A DNA stretch of 64,000 nt, from NCBI GenBank assembly GCA_031772625.1, contig CM062817.1:949466327-949530326 (forward strand). The letters are read 5' to 3'. This document shows positions 33,781 to 44,599 of the stretch, in pieces; the first letter of the stretch is position 1; each line of letters begins with the position of its first letter. The notes under the pieces are model-generated. The model was given only the letters and a program-made list of their open reading frames with translations. It had not been told where the DNA came from and made no database searches. The position numbers and the translations under genes are program-made. Source of the DNA: Pinus tabuliformis (taxonomy: Eukaryota > Streptophyta > Pinopsida > Pinales > Pinaceae).

Positions 33781-35096
33781 TGTAGTGGCCAATCTAGGGT
33801 GCTAGATTAGACTAGATTTAATATCAACCAAGGTAGGTAAACTTAGAGGCACGTGTCTAAAGTATATAGATTTCAAGGATCTCATCTACCTAACTAAGTG
33901 TTTATTGTGACAGGCTACAACACTCCTTTACAGGAGATTGAAATATGTTTCCTCCCACACCTTAACACTCAAATCATCTAATTTATCTAACTGTTCTAAA
34001 GAAACAACGTGTTGTTAGACTGAGTTTTCAACCCTCTTACAAGGATATTATCCACAAAATCTCTTTCCAGCTAACGCACTAAGCATTCATGAAAATCAAA
34101 AGCTCTTTTAAACACACTGAAATTTTAAATGCATGAAAACAGAGTCAACAGGGATACTTCGAAATCTAATGATCAATCAAATCTTTTACAAGATATTGTT
34201 CAATGATCTAGAAATAGAATTCTCAATCTATCACCATGAATATTATTTGCAAGAACTTCTAATCAAATCAATAAATTCACAGGCAAGAAAATAACATTAA
34301 ACACTATTCACACTATTCAGATTCGAAAACGCTATGGAAATGAAAATAAAAGTATACTAATTCCACGTAGGGCCCGTCCACGCTTCAATGGCACACTTAA
34401 GAAACTTCAAGCGATGAGAATATTAATGCATAAGCACTGTAAGGGTAAAACGATGACTGTAATTAAGTTTTGGGAGTCGAAATCACATGCAAGAGCAATG
34501 TTCTGGAAATAATACACAAGAATAATAATAGTTCTAGACAATACAATACGCAGTCTTTTATCTTCTTGTCTCCTATCCTATGTTCACTAATTTTCCCTCT
34601 AAATCGAATGTACGTACATTATGCAGATGTTTCTGCTTTTACAAAAGAGTGATTTTTTTGTCTTTTCTAATCTTAACTAATTTCCAAAGCAAAACGAAAT
34701 CAGTTTGGGAAACTTTGGCTTTTTGCTGCTTTTGTGACCAAAATGGCTGGGTTTGACCAGCGTTGACCATGTATCCAAGAGCTTTAGATTCGCTTTTGAA
34801 TAGATCTTTCACCATGTATGTAAATTCCAGATCATGTTCCTATCCTTTGTTTTGACTTTCCTGCGATGCCACGTGTCACATCATAAACCATTTATAGGAA
34901 GTCATGACATCCTGTAATTTTTGTTGAAAATTCCTAATTTTTAACATAAAAATTCACAAATTAAATTTAATGTAAATTAACAATTATAATGCTTTGATTA
35001 ATCAATTTTAATGGACTATGAGGGGTTTATGGGAGAAAAAGATAGACAAATGATGGATTTCTAGAAGAAAAGGATGGTAATGAAATGGTACCAACA
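33781..35096 (-). repeat. Element B, 5' LTR (right copy)
   Basis: This copy is 1,316 bp with TG...CA ends, followed by the target duplication CTTGT at 35,097-35,101. It is collinear with the left LTR. Confidence 0.97.
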
Positions 35097-35101
35097 CTTG
35101 T

Positions 35102-35736
35102 CTTATTAACTAAATAGAACTTCGTGGAGAAACCTTCGTTATCCCTTCCTCATCACCTAGCAGAGGTGAAATCAATGGATTATACTCCAGACACTTTTTT
35201 CCTTAGCTCCTATAAGTTTTTCCTCTTTGCGTAGTTTTGAACATCAAGGTAGCTGCATAACCTTTTTTTCACACAATAGCATTTTAATCCAGGTATTCAA
35301 AGATTTCACGTACTTACCCCATGGTCCTTTAAAATAACGTCGCTTCGCCTCACAGTAGTTGTCTGAGGTGTCGACTGCGAACTAAGTCTCAAACCCTCCT
35401 ATGATGCAATTGAGCCAATGATTGAAAATGCGAGCAATCTTGTCCTCAGATGCTTCCAATTGCTGTACTAGCTCCAGGGTCTAAAAAACAAGTTTCCACC
35501 TTCCTTGATTGTCTGCTAGCTTTGCGATCCACTGGTATAGTTCAATTGCGAAGGAGCAGAAAAATATCTTCTGGGTCTTTGTATATAGGTATCTATCCAA
35601 CCACTATTCCTTTGTCAATCGTGGGGTTTTGTTCTCCTGTTCCACGAATTCGTGGATCTTCCTATCCAACTAGTCTTTGATCTCCCTCTTCATTAGATTC
35701 CAATGATACAAAATCACACATTGATTATGTAGATTC
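35102..35736 (-). pseudogene. Element A gag, 5' part
   Basis: The minus strand reads KIARIFNHWLNCIIGGFET, DTSDNYCEAKRRYFKGPWGK and YVKSLNTWIKML at about 35,290-35,460. The rest of gag continues beyond element B at 21,825. The coding context on both sides of element B, with the shared CTTGT, shows that B landed in this gag. It is broken. Confidence 0.65.
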
Positions 35737-35756
35737 CAATCCCGGCAACGTAACCA
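35737..35756 (-). other. Element A primer-binding site
   Basis: Two bases inside the right LTR the minus strand reads TGGTTACGTTGCCGGGATTG, close to the tRNA-Asp-type site. This fixes the inner edge of the 5' LTR at 35,759 (TGTTGGCTTGAC). Confidence 0.7.
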
Positions 35757-35758
35757 TT

Positions 35759-36500
35759 TGTTGGCTTGACGAGGCTTCACCCAAGTTCAGCTTTAATTAT
35801 CCAAACAAATCCCTACACTACTAGCTCTTTTTGCATCAGCCTGCATAGCGTGGACCGAAGTCTCACCTGAAGCATTATGGGGGGATGCTGGAACCAAGTT
35901 TCTGCACCTTGAGATGGTTGTGATGTTGTTTGATTCCCTATATCCTTGCCTTCGTGTAGGTTGCTTCGCTCTATGGCTTACAAGATGATCCCTCTATTCC
36001 ATCCTTCAATACCTCCACGAAAGGGTACAATCGACCTTTGTGCAGCCCTAGCCTGCTGCTTAGGTACTCTCGCACTACTACAGCAGTGTGCCATGCAGAT
36101 TCCTTAATTAATCTAAGTGACTTTCTTATCTTACCAAACACTTATGGTTAACCCCGCGTAAATAGATAACCGTAATTGCATTCATTCGTGTATCATATAA
36201 GCATAATAAAGAAAATTCATACATAACATATCAAGATGCATCAAAAGAACAAAGACACTAAAATAATAGAATATTTATCTTTATTGATATCTTCCAAGTG
36301 TTTACAAACTTTATCCACCCTACGCACATAGCTGCAGGGGTCCACGCACTCAGCTGTGGAATTCTACTCTAGGCCTCTGCGCACTCAGCTGCAGAGCCTC
36401 TACCTACACTATGACCCAAGACTTAGACTTCTTACTTCAGAGCTATGACATTCTTACATTTTGTGTCTCTAATTACTTAGAGCTTAACTCTTTTTATACA
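35759..36500 (-). repeat. Element A, 5' LTR (right copy)
   Basis: This copy is 742 bp, from TGTTGGCTTG to TTTATACA. The part 35,910-36,500 matches the left LTR. It differs by about 34 of 205 bases in the stretch compared by eye, so the insertion is old. Confidence 0.85.
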
Positions 36501-36505
36501 ATCCC

Positions 36506-38526
36506 ATGGTCTGCGGACCATAGTTAGATCTCTTTCGGACTACCCTTTATGACACATGACACCTTCGCACTCTGCGACCACAAAATGTGGAGACTTTACA
36601 ATTTTACTACAAAATTTGACTCAAACATGTGCTTTTAGCCCCAAAACTGCCCTCGGGGGATCCCTCTCCCAACAATGCACACACACCACTTGTACATAAC
36701 ATTCCATATCCAACATGTGCACAACACCATATGCACACAACACCACATATCCATCATGCACACAGTACAATAGATACACAACACTGCATACCCAACATGT
36801 ACATAACATCATCTATACCCAACACTGCATATGCAACATTCATACAACAGTATCTATACTAACACCCTGTACATAAAATTTCATTAACAACATGTACACA
36901 AACTATATATACACAATATTGCATGCACACAACATCACAGATGAAACATGTGCAACATATACAACATATTCACAACAATAGTACCACACATCCCAAACCA
37001 CACTATCTCTACTAAGAAATCTTGCTTCCAATGTCTTAGTCATGCTTGCCCCAACATGTCGTAGACCACACTACATTTTTCTGATGTATCCCTCGGTATA
37101 ACCTATCCATAACATAGACATAATATAATCACATAATATGAACTCATAACCATATGATATTGACCTTGTATATTTGTCATGACTACTCTTCTCAATTGAT
37201 TCCTGGTAAGAGAAGAACCTCTTCAAGTCATTCACCTGCATAAGAAATCATTCCTCCACAAGGGTGATCCCTGATGACCCTGTCAGACAGTGATATAGAT
37301 ACATGGATACATACATACATATACATAAACATTAGCATAAAAAACCATTGACCTTTCAGACAATGACATACATACATATATATATATATAAATATTAGCA
37401 TTGAACAATCATGATCTATGATGATGCTGTGAGACACGACATATGTACATACATACATGTATACATATATAAACATCAACGCAATCATGATTACAACATA
37501 ATTACCAAATATGATAAGGTTAAGGTTAAGACAATTACCTTTATGCATGGAACATATGAGCAACATCGATAAAAAAAGTTTCCAACTTAGCTAAGGTATA
37601 TGACGCCTCAAGTCCATTCAACTTACCTTTCTTGATTACCTTTCTCATGAATGTTCTACCATCGTCCATTTACACCAATGGACCCAACCAATCCAACTAG
37701 ATGTCATACTCTTACCTTCTACTCCACTTACTCAAGCTTCATCTAAATCTTGCATTACCTATTAGGTGACGCACAACTCTCCCTAATCTCCATCAACTTT
37801 CCTGTTTCCCAACCAACCACACCATCTCTCATGGAACTCCAATTCCTTGATAGATCCACCTGTAACTAGAGACTAGTTAACATATATGTCAAGTACATGT
37901 TCATGAATCTAGCACATATCCACATAATGTCATACAATATCAAGGTTAATAAGACTTCCTGTATGAAAGCACTCGTTTGTTTGGAATTAGGGTTTCCAAA
38001 CATAGCCAAAGGAATTCTTGCCAAATTCCTTTTTTTTTAATTTTTTCTTTGTTGCAATAGAGTCTTACTATGAGTTGTCACACCACCCATCTATTAGTTA
38101 TGTAAACACAAAACCTATTACCTTATCACACTAAAACCAAGTATGTTTCCTGCAACTTCTCCCACATGTCAACCACATGTTCCAATTATCAAGACAATCA
38201 TATATATCGATTTGAAATCAACTTTTACAAGAAACCATGTAATAATCCATAGTCAACTCATAATCATTAGACATAATGCTACAACTGTCAACTACATTCA
38301 AGTACATATCAACTGTCTCAATACATATATGTTAATACAATCATATTAAAACAAAATCATTTGAACACATACTCATGTTATGAAATTCATCAAACATTCA
38401 ACCAACTTGCGAACAAACCATGTTAAATAAATCAACTAGATGACATAATAGACACCAAACACACAAACACCAAAGAGATGACACAATCAAACAGTCAAGC
38501 ACCAAGTATACGACAGAGGAAACCTC
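36506..38526. other. Left flank of element C: no gene, CA-rich low-complexity sequence
   Basis: From about 36,630 to 36,990 there is a loose repeat of ACAACACCATATGCACACAA and TACATAACAT words. Around 37,290-37,470 there are TACATACATA and TATATATATA microsatellite tracts. No frame resembles a protein. This sequence resumes at 58,307 on the far side of element C. Confidence 0.5.
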
Positions 38527-39350
38527 ATACCTATTGGTCACTTTAATTTCTTATTTAATTAAACAATCAAGTGCTACATAAATTTTCAACCCAGAGAAGT
38601 TTGTTTATTTCAAAGGCAATCACACACTGTATATGCTCAATCTCAAAAGCAATCCAGAGTTGTAGTAAAAGTTACACTAATCACACCTTGTTTTGAATCA
38701 GACTGAAGCTCTACTTTGAATTACAGTAAAAGCAATCTTCCTATTGCAGAATTCAAGATTCAAAGGAAAATAATTATCAGAAGAATCATGGATTATATTA
38801 AGAAACAACAAACTAGGAAAAAGGAACCTTTCAACAATCTACAAAAGAGAAGACTAACTATGCTATAACAGAGAACAAGACCCTATTCCCCGAAGTAGGA
38901 ATCTTCAACACTTGTCTCTGACTATCACACTTTCATAAACTCATTCTACAAACACAACTACCAATCGAAGTGATCAACAATTACCTAAGAATGAATTGTA
39001 TGAAAACGATGCAATAATTAGTTGAAACGAGGTTTAAGCAATAAATAGTAGAGTTCTAATCAATGCGTAAATAATGCATAACAGAGTTTCAGTGAACATA
39101 GTTTTAACAAGGCACGAATAAAAAAATAATTAACACAATATGGAATCTAATGGGTGAATCTTGTGAAGAAGGTGGGCCCTCTCCTTCTCACAAGATTCCC
39201 TAGAAATGAATGGGAACTAAGAAGAAGTGCTCAAAGTGATCCTTTATTCATCTTTCAAATGTAACATGTTACAATAAGAATAAACACGCCCTTCTCTGTA
39301 ATTCCTTTCTAGCTAAGCCTTCTATATTCTGTCGTCTCTCCTCTAATACT

Positions 39351-39380
39351 GATTTCTCCTCTATTTAAAGAGGAGAAATC
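39351..39380 (-). promoter_or_regulatory. TATA box inside a perfect 11 bp hairpin (LTR1 of element C)
   Basis: GATTTCTCCTC at 39,351-39,361 and GAGGAGAAATC at 39,370-39,380 are perfect reverse complements around TATTTAAA. On the minus strand TTTAAATA is the best TATA-like box of this LTR. The counterparts at about 40,819-40,848 and 57,666-57,695 keep the arrangement with small differences. Confidence 0.6.
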
Positions 39381-39583
39381 CTCTTAATACAATGATTACA
39401 TGTGTACATACAAATCCCATTCTTAGTCTGATCTAATCTTCTATGCTGGAATAGGATATTCCGATCTTCCATAGCAAAATGTTGTTACAGTGGTTGTAAT
39501 GGTGCTATATTTGAGGTAGAGCTATCACGGCCAGTGTAAAAACTCCTTTAATTATCCTTTCTTGTTACTATTGTATATGAAAT

Positions 39584-39712
39584 ATTGTTTTAGCATCATA
39601 GATCATAGGTTGTTCCAGCATCGCAGATCACGGACTGTCTCAACATCGTAGATCACAGTCTATTTCAGCATCGTAGATCACAGAGTATTTCGGCATCGGG
39701 ATTTGCGTATTG
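39584..39712. repeat. 27 bp tandem repeat in LTR1, about five units
   Basis: The unit is TGTTTCAGCATCGCAGATCA plus CAGAC, in slightly varied copies. The same array is present in LTR2 (about 41,052-41,177) and LTR3 (about 57,900-58,020), so it was part of the element before insertion. Confidence 0.85.
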
Positions 39713-39987
39713 TTTACTGTTTTAACAATGTGGTCTTCAAGCAGAAACAATATATCAACTGCAGTTTTCAAACTATTTTAGAAACTATATATTTCCGATT
39801 AGTGGCTAAGTATGAAAGTAATGTAAATTTACATGTAAAACAAGTTAAACATATAGAAAAGAGAAGAAACATTTTATACCTTTGGAAAAATAGATTAATG
39901 TGATAATGTAGGATTAAATGTGAGTAGGAAAAGGATGTAATGATAGCAAAATGTATGAGAAAAGTGGTACATTATAGGGTCCTAACA

Positions 39988-40009
39988 TTCCCCGACAATG
40001 GTGCCAAAA
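39988..40009 (-). other. 22 bp primer-site spacer between LTR1 and LTR2 of element C
   Basis: The minus strand holds TGGCACCATTGTCGGGGA (18 bp) preceded by TTT and followed by one further A. This is the same as the first 22 bases inside the 5' LTR at 56,826-56,847, apart from small differences. Nothing else separates LTR1 from LTR2. Confidence 0.92.
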
Positions 40010-41455
40010 TGTTGGTCACTTTAATTGCTTATTTAATTAAATAATCAAGTGCTATATAAATTGTCAACCCAGGGAAGTCTATTTGTTTCAAAGGCAATCA
40101 CACACTGTATATGCTCAACCTCAAAAGCAATCCAGAGTTGTAGTAAAAGTTACACTAATCACACCTTGCTTTGAATCAGATAGAAGCTCTACTTTGACTT
40201 ACAGTAAAAGCAATCTTCCTATTGCAGAATTCAAGATTCAAAGGAAAACAATTATCATAAGAATCCTAGAAAAGGACAACCAATGAAAAAGGAACCTTTT
40301 AGCAATCTGCAAAAGAGAAGACTAACTATGCTCTAACAGAGAACAGGACCCTATTCCCCGAAGTGGGAATCTTCAGCACCTATCTCCGACTATCACACTT
40401 TCATAAACTCATTCTACAAATAGAATTACCAATCGAAATGATCAACAATTACATAAGAATGAATTGTATGAAAACTATGCAAGAATCAGTTGAAACAGAG
40501 TTTAAGCAATAGATAGCAGAGTTTTAGTCAATGCGTAAATAATGCATAACAAAGTTTCAGTAAACAAAGTTTTAACAAGGCATGAATAAAACAATAATTA
40601 ACACAATACGAAATCTAATGGGTGAATCTTTTGAGGAAGGTGGACCCTCTCCTTCTCACAAGATTCCCCAGAAATGAACGGGAACTAAGAAGAAGTGCTC
40701 AAAGTGATCCTTTATTCATCTGTCAAATGTAACATGTTACAATAAGAATAAACACACCCTTCTCTGTAATTCCTTTCTAGCTAAGCCTTCCATATTCTGT
40801 CGTCTCTCCTCTAATGCTGATTTCTCCTCTATTTAAAGAGAAGAAATCCTCGTAATACAATGATTACATGTGTATATGCAAATCCCATTCTTAGTCTGAT
40901 CTAATCTTCTATGCTGGACTAGGATATTCCTATCTTCCATAGCAAAATGTTGTTACAGTGGTTGTAATGGTGCTGGCTTTGAGGTACAGCTATTGCCGCT
41001 AGTGTAACAGCTCCTTTAATTATCCTTTCTTGTTACTACTATATATGAAATATTGTTTCAACATCGCAGATCACAGTTTGTTTCAACATCGCAGATCACG
41101 GACTGTTTCAGCATCACAGATCATAGGCTATTTCAGCATCGCAGATCACAGACTGTTTCAACATCAGGATTTGTGTACTGTTTACTGTTTCAGCAATGTG
41201 GTCTTTAAGCAACAACAATATATTAACTGTTGTCTTCAAATTATTTTAGCAACTATATATTTCTGATTAGTGGCTAAGTATGAAAGTAATATAAATTTAC
41301 ATGTAAAACAAGTTAAACATATAGCAAATAGAAGAAACGTTTTATACCTTTGGAAAAATATATTAATGTGATAATGTAGGCTTAAATATGAGTAGGAAAA
41401 GAATGTAATGATAGTAAAAAGTATGAGCAAAAAGGTACATTATAGGGTCCTAACA
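40010..41455 (-). repeat. Element C, inner 3' LTR (LTR2)
   Basis: This copy is 1,446 bp, from TGTTGGTCAC to GTCCTAACA. On its right the minus-strand polypurine tract TTGGGGGCGA (41,456-41,465) marks it as a properly placed 3' LTR. Confidence 0.95.
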
Positions 41456-41465
41456 TCGCCCCCAA

Positions 41466-42426
41466 CTGAAAAGGTTGCATGTCCTCAGGCAACTTCACTC
41501 CGAATCAAAATCCAAATACTAACTCTTGGCATGAAAATCACTTAGGCAGTAGCTATAGAAAGTACTGTCTGTTGGAGCTCTGAATCCTTGAACATGTTGT
41601 AGTCTTTGCTAGGCTACTGATTCAACTTTATTGGGAAACCTATGATGAGCCTGATACTTCTCTGTTGGCATCCACAGAATGGGAAAATGGAACTAATAAC
41701 CTATCCAATTTTCAGTGCATTGCTTGACATATTTGATGTAACTGGTTACCCAGAAGATTGCTGTCTCAAGATTGGTAGGACTAAAGGGATTGTGCTCCTG
41801 CCTTTCCTCAGAAGATTGTTGCCAAAACATGTTATTTTCTTTTAGGGCAACATTCTCTTTGGATTTAATAAACTATTGACAATCCTGAAGTACGGTTGCC
41901 TGTAGTTGCCGCATATGTTGAATCATTCTCGGTTTCTTCAAAAATCGATAATGTTCTGCAACAAAGGTGGCAGTGTTCTGGGGTTCTGGCCGTATCTAGA
42001 AAAGACAATTATCTTCATTATGCCTAGCGGCTAGAAAAGCATTATGCCACATAATTTGGTTGGCAAGAAAGGAAGCAAGTGCACGAATCTGGATATCACC
42101 AACAAGAGGATTAATATTAAGCTGTCTGTCATCAGGGATGGCTTCATTATGAAGATATAACTCACATAGTAGATGTTGATCACTAGTGGAGGCTTCTGTG
42201 AAAGTTTGAACAAAATTTGCTGGTTTGAACACTACATAGGGTCTTCCATCTTTGATTGCTTTATCCTGAAAGAATGCAAGTTGTTCTGTAAGGAAAAGAG
42301 AGTAATTTAGGGATGGTTTCGTAGCAGCCAACAATTTTTTTGTAGCAAATCGAACATCAGGAGCAATTTTCTTTTTAACTCTTTATTTTGCTTCTTATGG
42401 GCATGAGATTCTTGGAGTGTTTACTC
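41466..42426 (-). pseudogene. Element C extra ORF, 3' part
   Basis: The minus strand reads NYSLFLTEQLAFFQDKAIKD and LASFLANQIMWHNAFLAARH at about 41,996-42,334. It continues the extra ORF from the far side of element D (47,918 onward). No function beyond membership of the extra ORF can be given. It is broken. Confidence 0.5.
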
Positions 42427-42431
42427 CAAAG

Positions 42432-42771
42432 TGTTGGATAAGGTGCACAACAAAATTAATTAAACACAATAGCAGAATAAATCAACAAGCACATAAGACA
42501 CAGCTTTTAACGTGGTTCACCCAACCAATCTGGGCTACGTCCACCAAACATAGGCATCAGGAATTTTATTATTCAAATTAGGAGATTACATCAAGGAATC
42601 CTCACACTCTCTTAACAAATCATCTGAATGACTGCCTGTTATATAGCATAGAGAATCTAACAGCCTCATAACTCCCTCCCAACAACCTGAAGCTAATCTA
42701 GGAACTGAATCCCTATTGTTGTCATCCTTCAGAGATTTTTGCCTATTTGACTAAAACAGAAAATCTCAACA
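42432..42771 (-). repeat. Element D, 3' LTR (left copy)
   Basis: This copy is 340 bp. The minus-strand polypurine tract AAGGTGGAGAT lies at 42,772-42,782 directly beside it. It contains ACGTGGTTCACCC near the far edge, a box common in Copia LTRs. Confidence 0.97.
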
Positions 42772-42799
42772 ATCTCCACCTTGACAACAATTCGCCTGA

Positions 42800-44560
42800 T
42801 GCCCTGTTATTATTTTATCTTTTCTGCAAGCCAAGAGAAGCCAAACACCAGCTTAGCTTCTCCAACAAAACTGGTTTCGTGAACATGTCTGCACAGTTCT
42901 CCTTTGTAGGCACCTTTTCAAGAGAAACTCCCCTTTCAGTGATAACCTGTCTTACAAAATGATATTTGATTGGAATATGCTTTGACTTACTATGATAGGC
43001 CGGATTCTTAGCCAAATGTATTGCACTTTGACTGTCACAACGTAACCTGATGTTGTCCTGTAACCTACCAAACTAACCAAGCAAACCTTTCAACCAAACC
43101 GCCTCTTTGCAAGCATGAGAAGCAGCAATGTATTCTGCTTCAGTAGTGGATAAAGCAACAATATTTTGTAGCTTTGACATCCAGCTTATAGCTCCACCTG
43201 CAAGAGTAAAGACGTACCCTGAAGTTGATCTTCTCTTATCCAAATCACCTGCAAAATCAGAATCAACATATCCGCAAACAAATTCACTACTCTTATTGTA
43301 AGAAATACAATAACTACTTGTGCCTCTCAAGTACCGATTTGCCATGTACCTGCTGACAACCCCAACTGCACGAGAAATATCTGGTCGCGTACACACCATC
43401 GCATACATCAAACATCCTACTACATTGGCATAAGGAATTCGAGACATATAATCCTTTTCTTCATCTGTATTAGGACATAAACTCGAAGAAAGCTTAAAAT
43501 GGGAAGCTAAAGGGATCGACACAGGCTTCACATTGTTCATACCAAACCTCAAAAGTATTTTCTCAACATACTTCTGTTGTGATAGCCAAAGCTTACCATT
43601 ACTCCTGTCTCTGAAAATCTCCATGCCCAAAATCTGTCTTGCGGCTCCTAGATCTTTCATATCAAACGTCCTTGCCATCTGAGTCTTCAACCTGTTGATT
43701 TCTTCAATGCTTTTGCTTGCTAAAAGCATATCATCAACATATAACACTAAGATAATGAACATGCCATTATTTAACTGCTTAAAATAAACACAATGATCAT
43801 ATTCACTTCTTACATATTTCTGACTCAACATGAAAGAATCAAACTTCTTATACCACTGCCGAGGTGACTGCTTCAGGCCATATAATGACTTCTTGAGCCT
43901 GCAGACAAATTTCGCATTGTGATGCTGAACAAACCCTTCCGGTTGTTCCATATATATTTCCTCATCTAAATCACCATGTAGAAATGCAGTCTTAACATCT
44001 AACTGCTGCAACTCCAAATCAAACAAAGCCACTAATGCTAACACAATTCTAATTGAAACAATTTTAACCACTGGTGAAAAAATCTCATGAAAATCTATGC
44101 CAGCTTTCTGAGAAAACCCTTTTGCAACCAGTCTCGCTTTGTACCTGTCTTCCGTATCATTCACACCCCGTTTCAGCTTGAAGACCCATTTGCATCCCAC
44201 AGTTTTCCTGCCTTTGGGAAGTTCAACCAGATCCCACGTGCCATTCTTACCTAAGGCCATCATTTCTTCCTTCATGGCTGCTTTCCATTTGTCACTATTT
44301 GAACCTTCTACAGCTTCCTGATAACACAAAGGTTCATCATCATTAGCGATCAAAGCAACTGAAGTAACATGATCATCATACCTTCTCGGACTGCGTTTGA
44401 TCCTTGTAGACCTCCTTAAGAATGTTTCTGGTGCTTCCACAGTTGGCTGTCTATCAACTGTAGGAATTTCTTCATGATCGCCATCTGAGACCTGTTCATG
44501 TCCTCCATCTGAACCCTGTTCATAATATGATTTTGAGACCTGTTCATGACTAGAATCTGA
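42800..44560 (-). pseudogene. Element D reverse transcriptase and RNase H
   Basis: One long minus-strand frame (43,073-44,440) covers RT and most of RNase H. RT blocks seen are KWKAAMKEEMMALGKNGTWD, KARLVAKGFSQKAGIDFHE, QLDVKTAFLHGDLDEEIYME, KSLYGLKQSPRQWYKKFD and the active site LYVDDMLLAS. RNase H shows GYVDSDFAGDLDKRRSTSGY, LSTTEAEYIAASHACKEAVW and, near 42,830-43,010, HIPIKYHFVRQVI. In Copia elements these make cDNA in virus-like particles in the cytoplasm. The RTRIKRSPRRYDD-type linker precedes RT. The copy is broken. Confidence 0.95.
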
Positions 44561-44599
44561 ACTATGGTCGTTATGACTATCATTAGAAATGCTGTCAAA

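Larger units (their letters stand above)
21826..35096 (-). mobile_element. Element B: Gypsy LTR retrotransposon (Tat/Athila-like) inserted in element A
   Basis: The two LTRs (21,826-23,143 and 33,781-35,096) begin TGTAGTGGCC and end TACCAACA. The target duplication CTTGT is intact at 21,821-21,825 and 35,097-35,101. The minus-strand order is LTR, tRNA-Asp-type primer site, gag, protease, RT, RNase H, integrase, spacer, extra ORF, polypurine tract, LTR. LTRs differ by about 4% over the first 390 bp by eye, which suggests roughly 10-20 million years at 1-2 changes per 10^9 sites per year (an assumed conifer-like rate). Two hAT elements lie in it. It is broken, with about ten or more breaks. The DYFPLPFIDQVLDTLAG RT block and the ORF after integrase point to the Tat/Athila branch. 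Confidence 0.95.
13613..36500 (-). mobile_element. Element A: old Gypsy LTR retrotransposon, split by later insertions
   Basis: Paired LTR sequence lies at both ends (13,613-14,215 and 35,759-36,500). Reading the minus strand from the right, the parts are LTR, primer site, gag start, [element B], rest of gag with zinc knuckles, protease, [solo LTR], a second gag-like domain, reverse transcriptase, RNase H, integrase, LTR. Protein blocks match a Gypsy family that I know from gymnosperm sequences. The LTRs differ by about 15-17% over roughly 205 bp compared by eye, so it is the oldest dated insertion here. It is broken, with well over ten breaks. No matching target duplication could be read, because the outer left edge is unclear. 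About 7.5 kb of the span is its own sequence. Confidence 0.9.
38532..39987 (-). repeat. Element C, outer 3' LTR (LTR1)
   Basis: This copy is 1,456 bp and ends GGGTCCTAACA. On its left is the target duplication ATACC. On its right, in place of a polypurine tract, are 22 bp carrying a primer-binding site and then LTR2. Confidence 0.95.

Noticed and set aside
37228-37566. Minus-strand 112-codon frame rich in M, Y, V and C
   Set aside because: It is a translation of the TACATACATA/TATATA microsatellite tracts.
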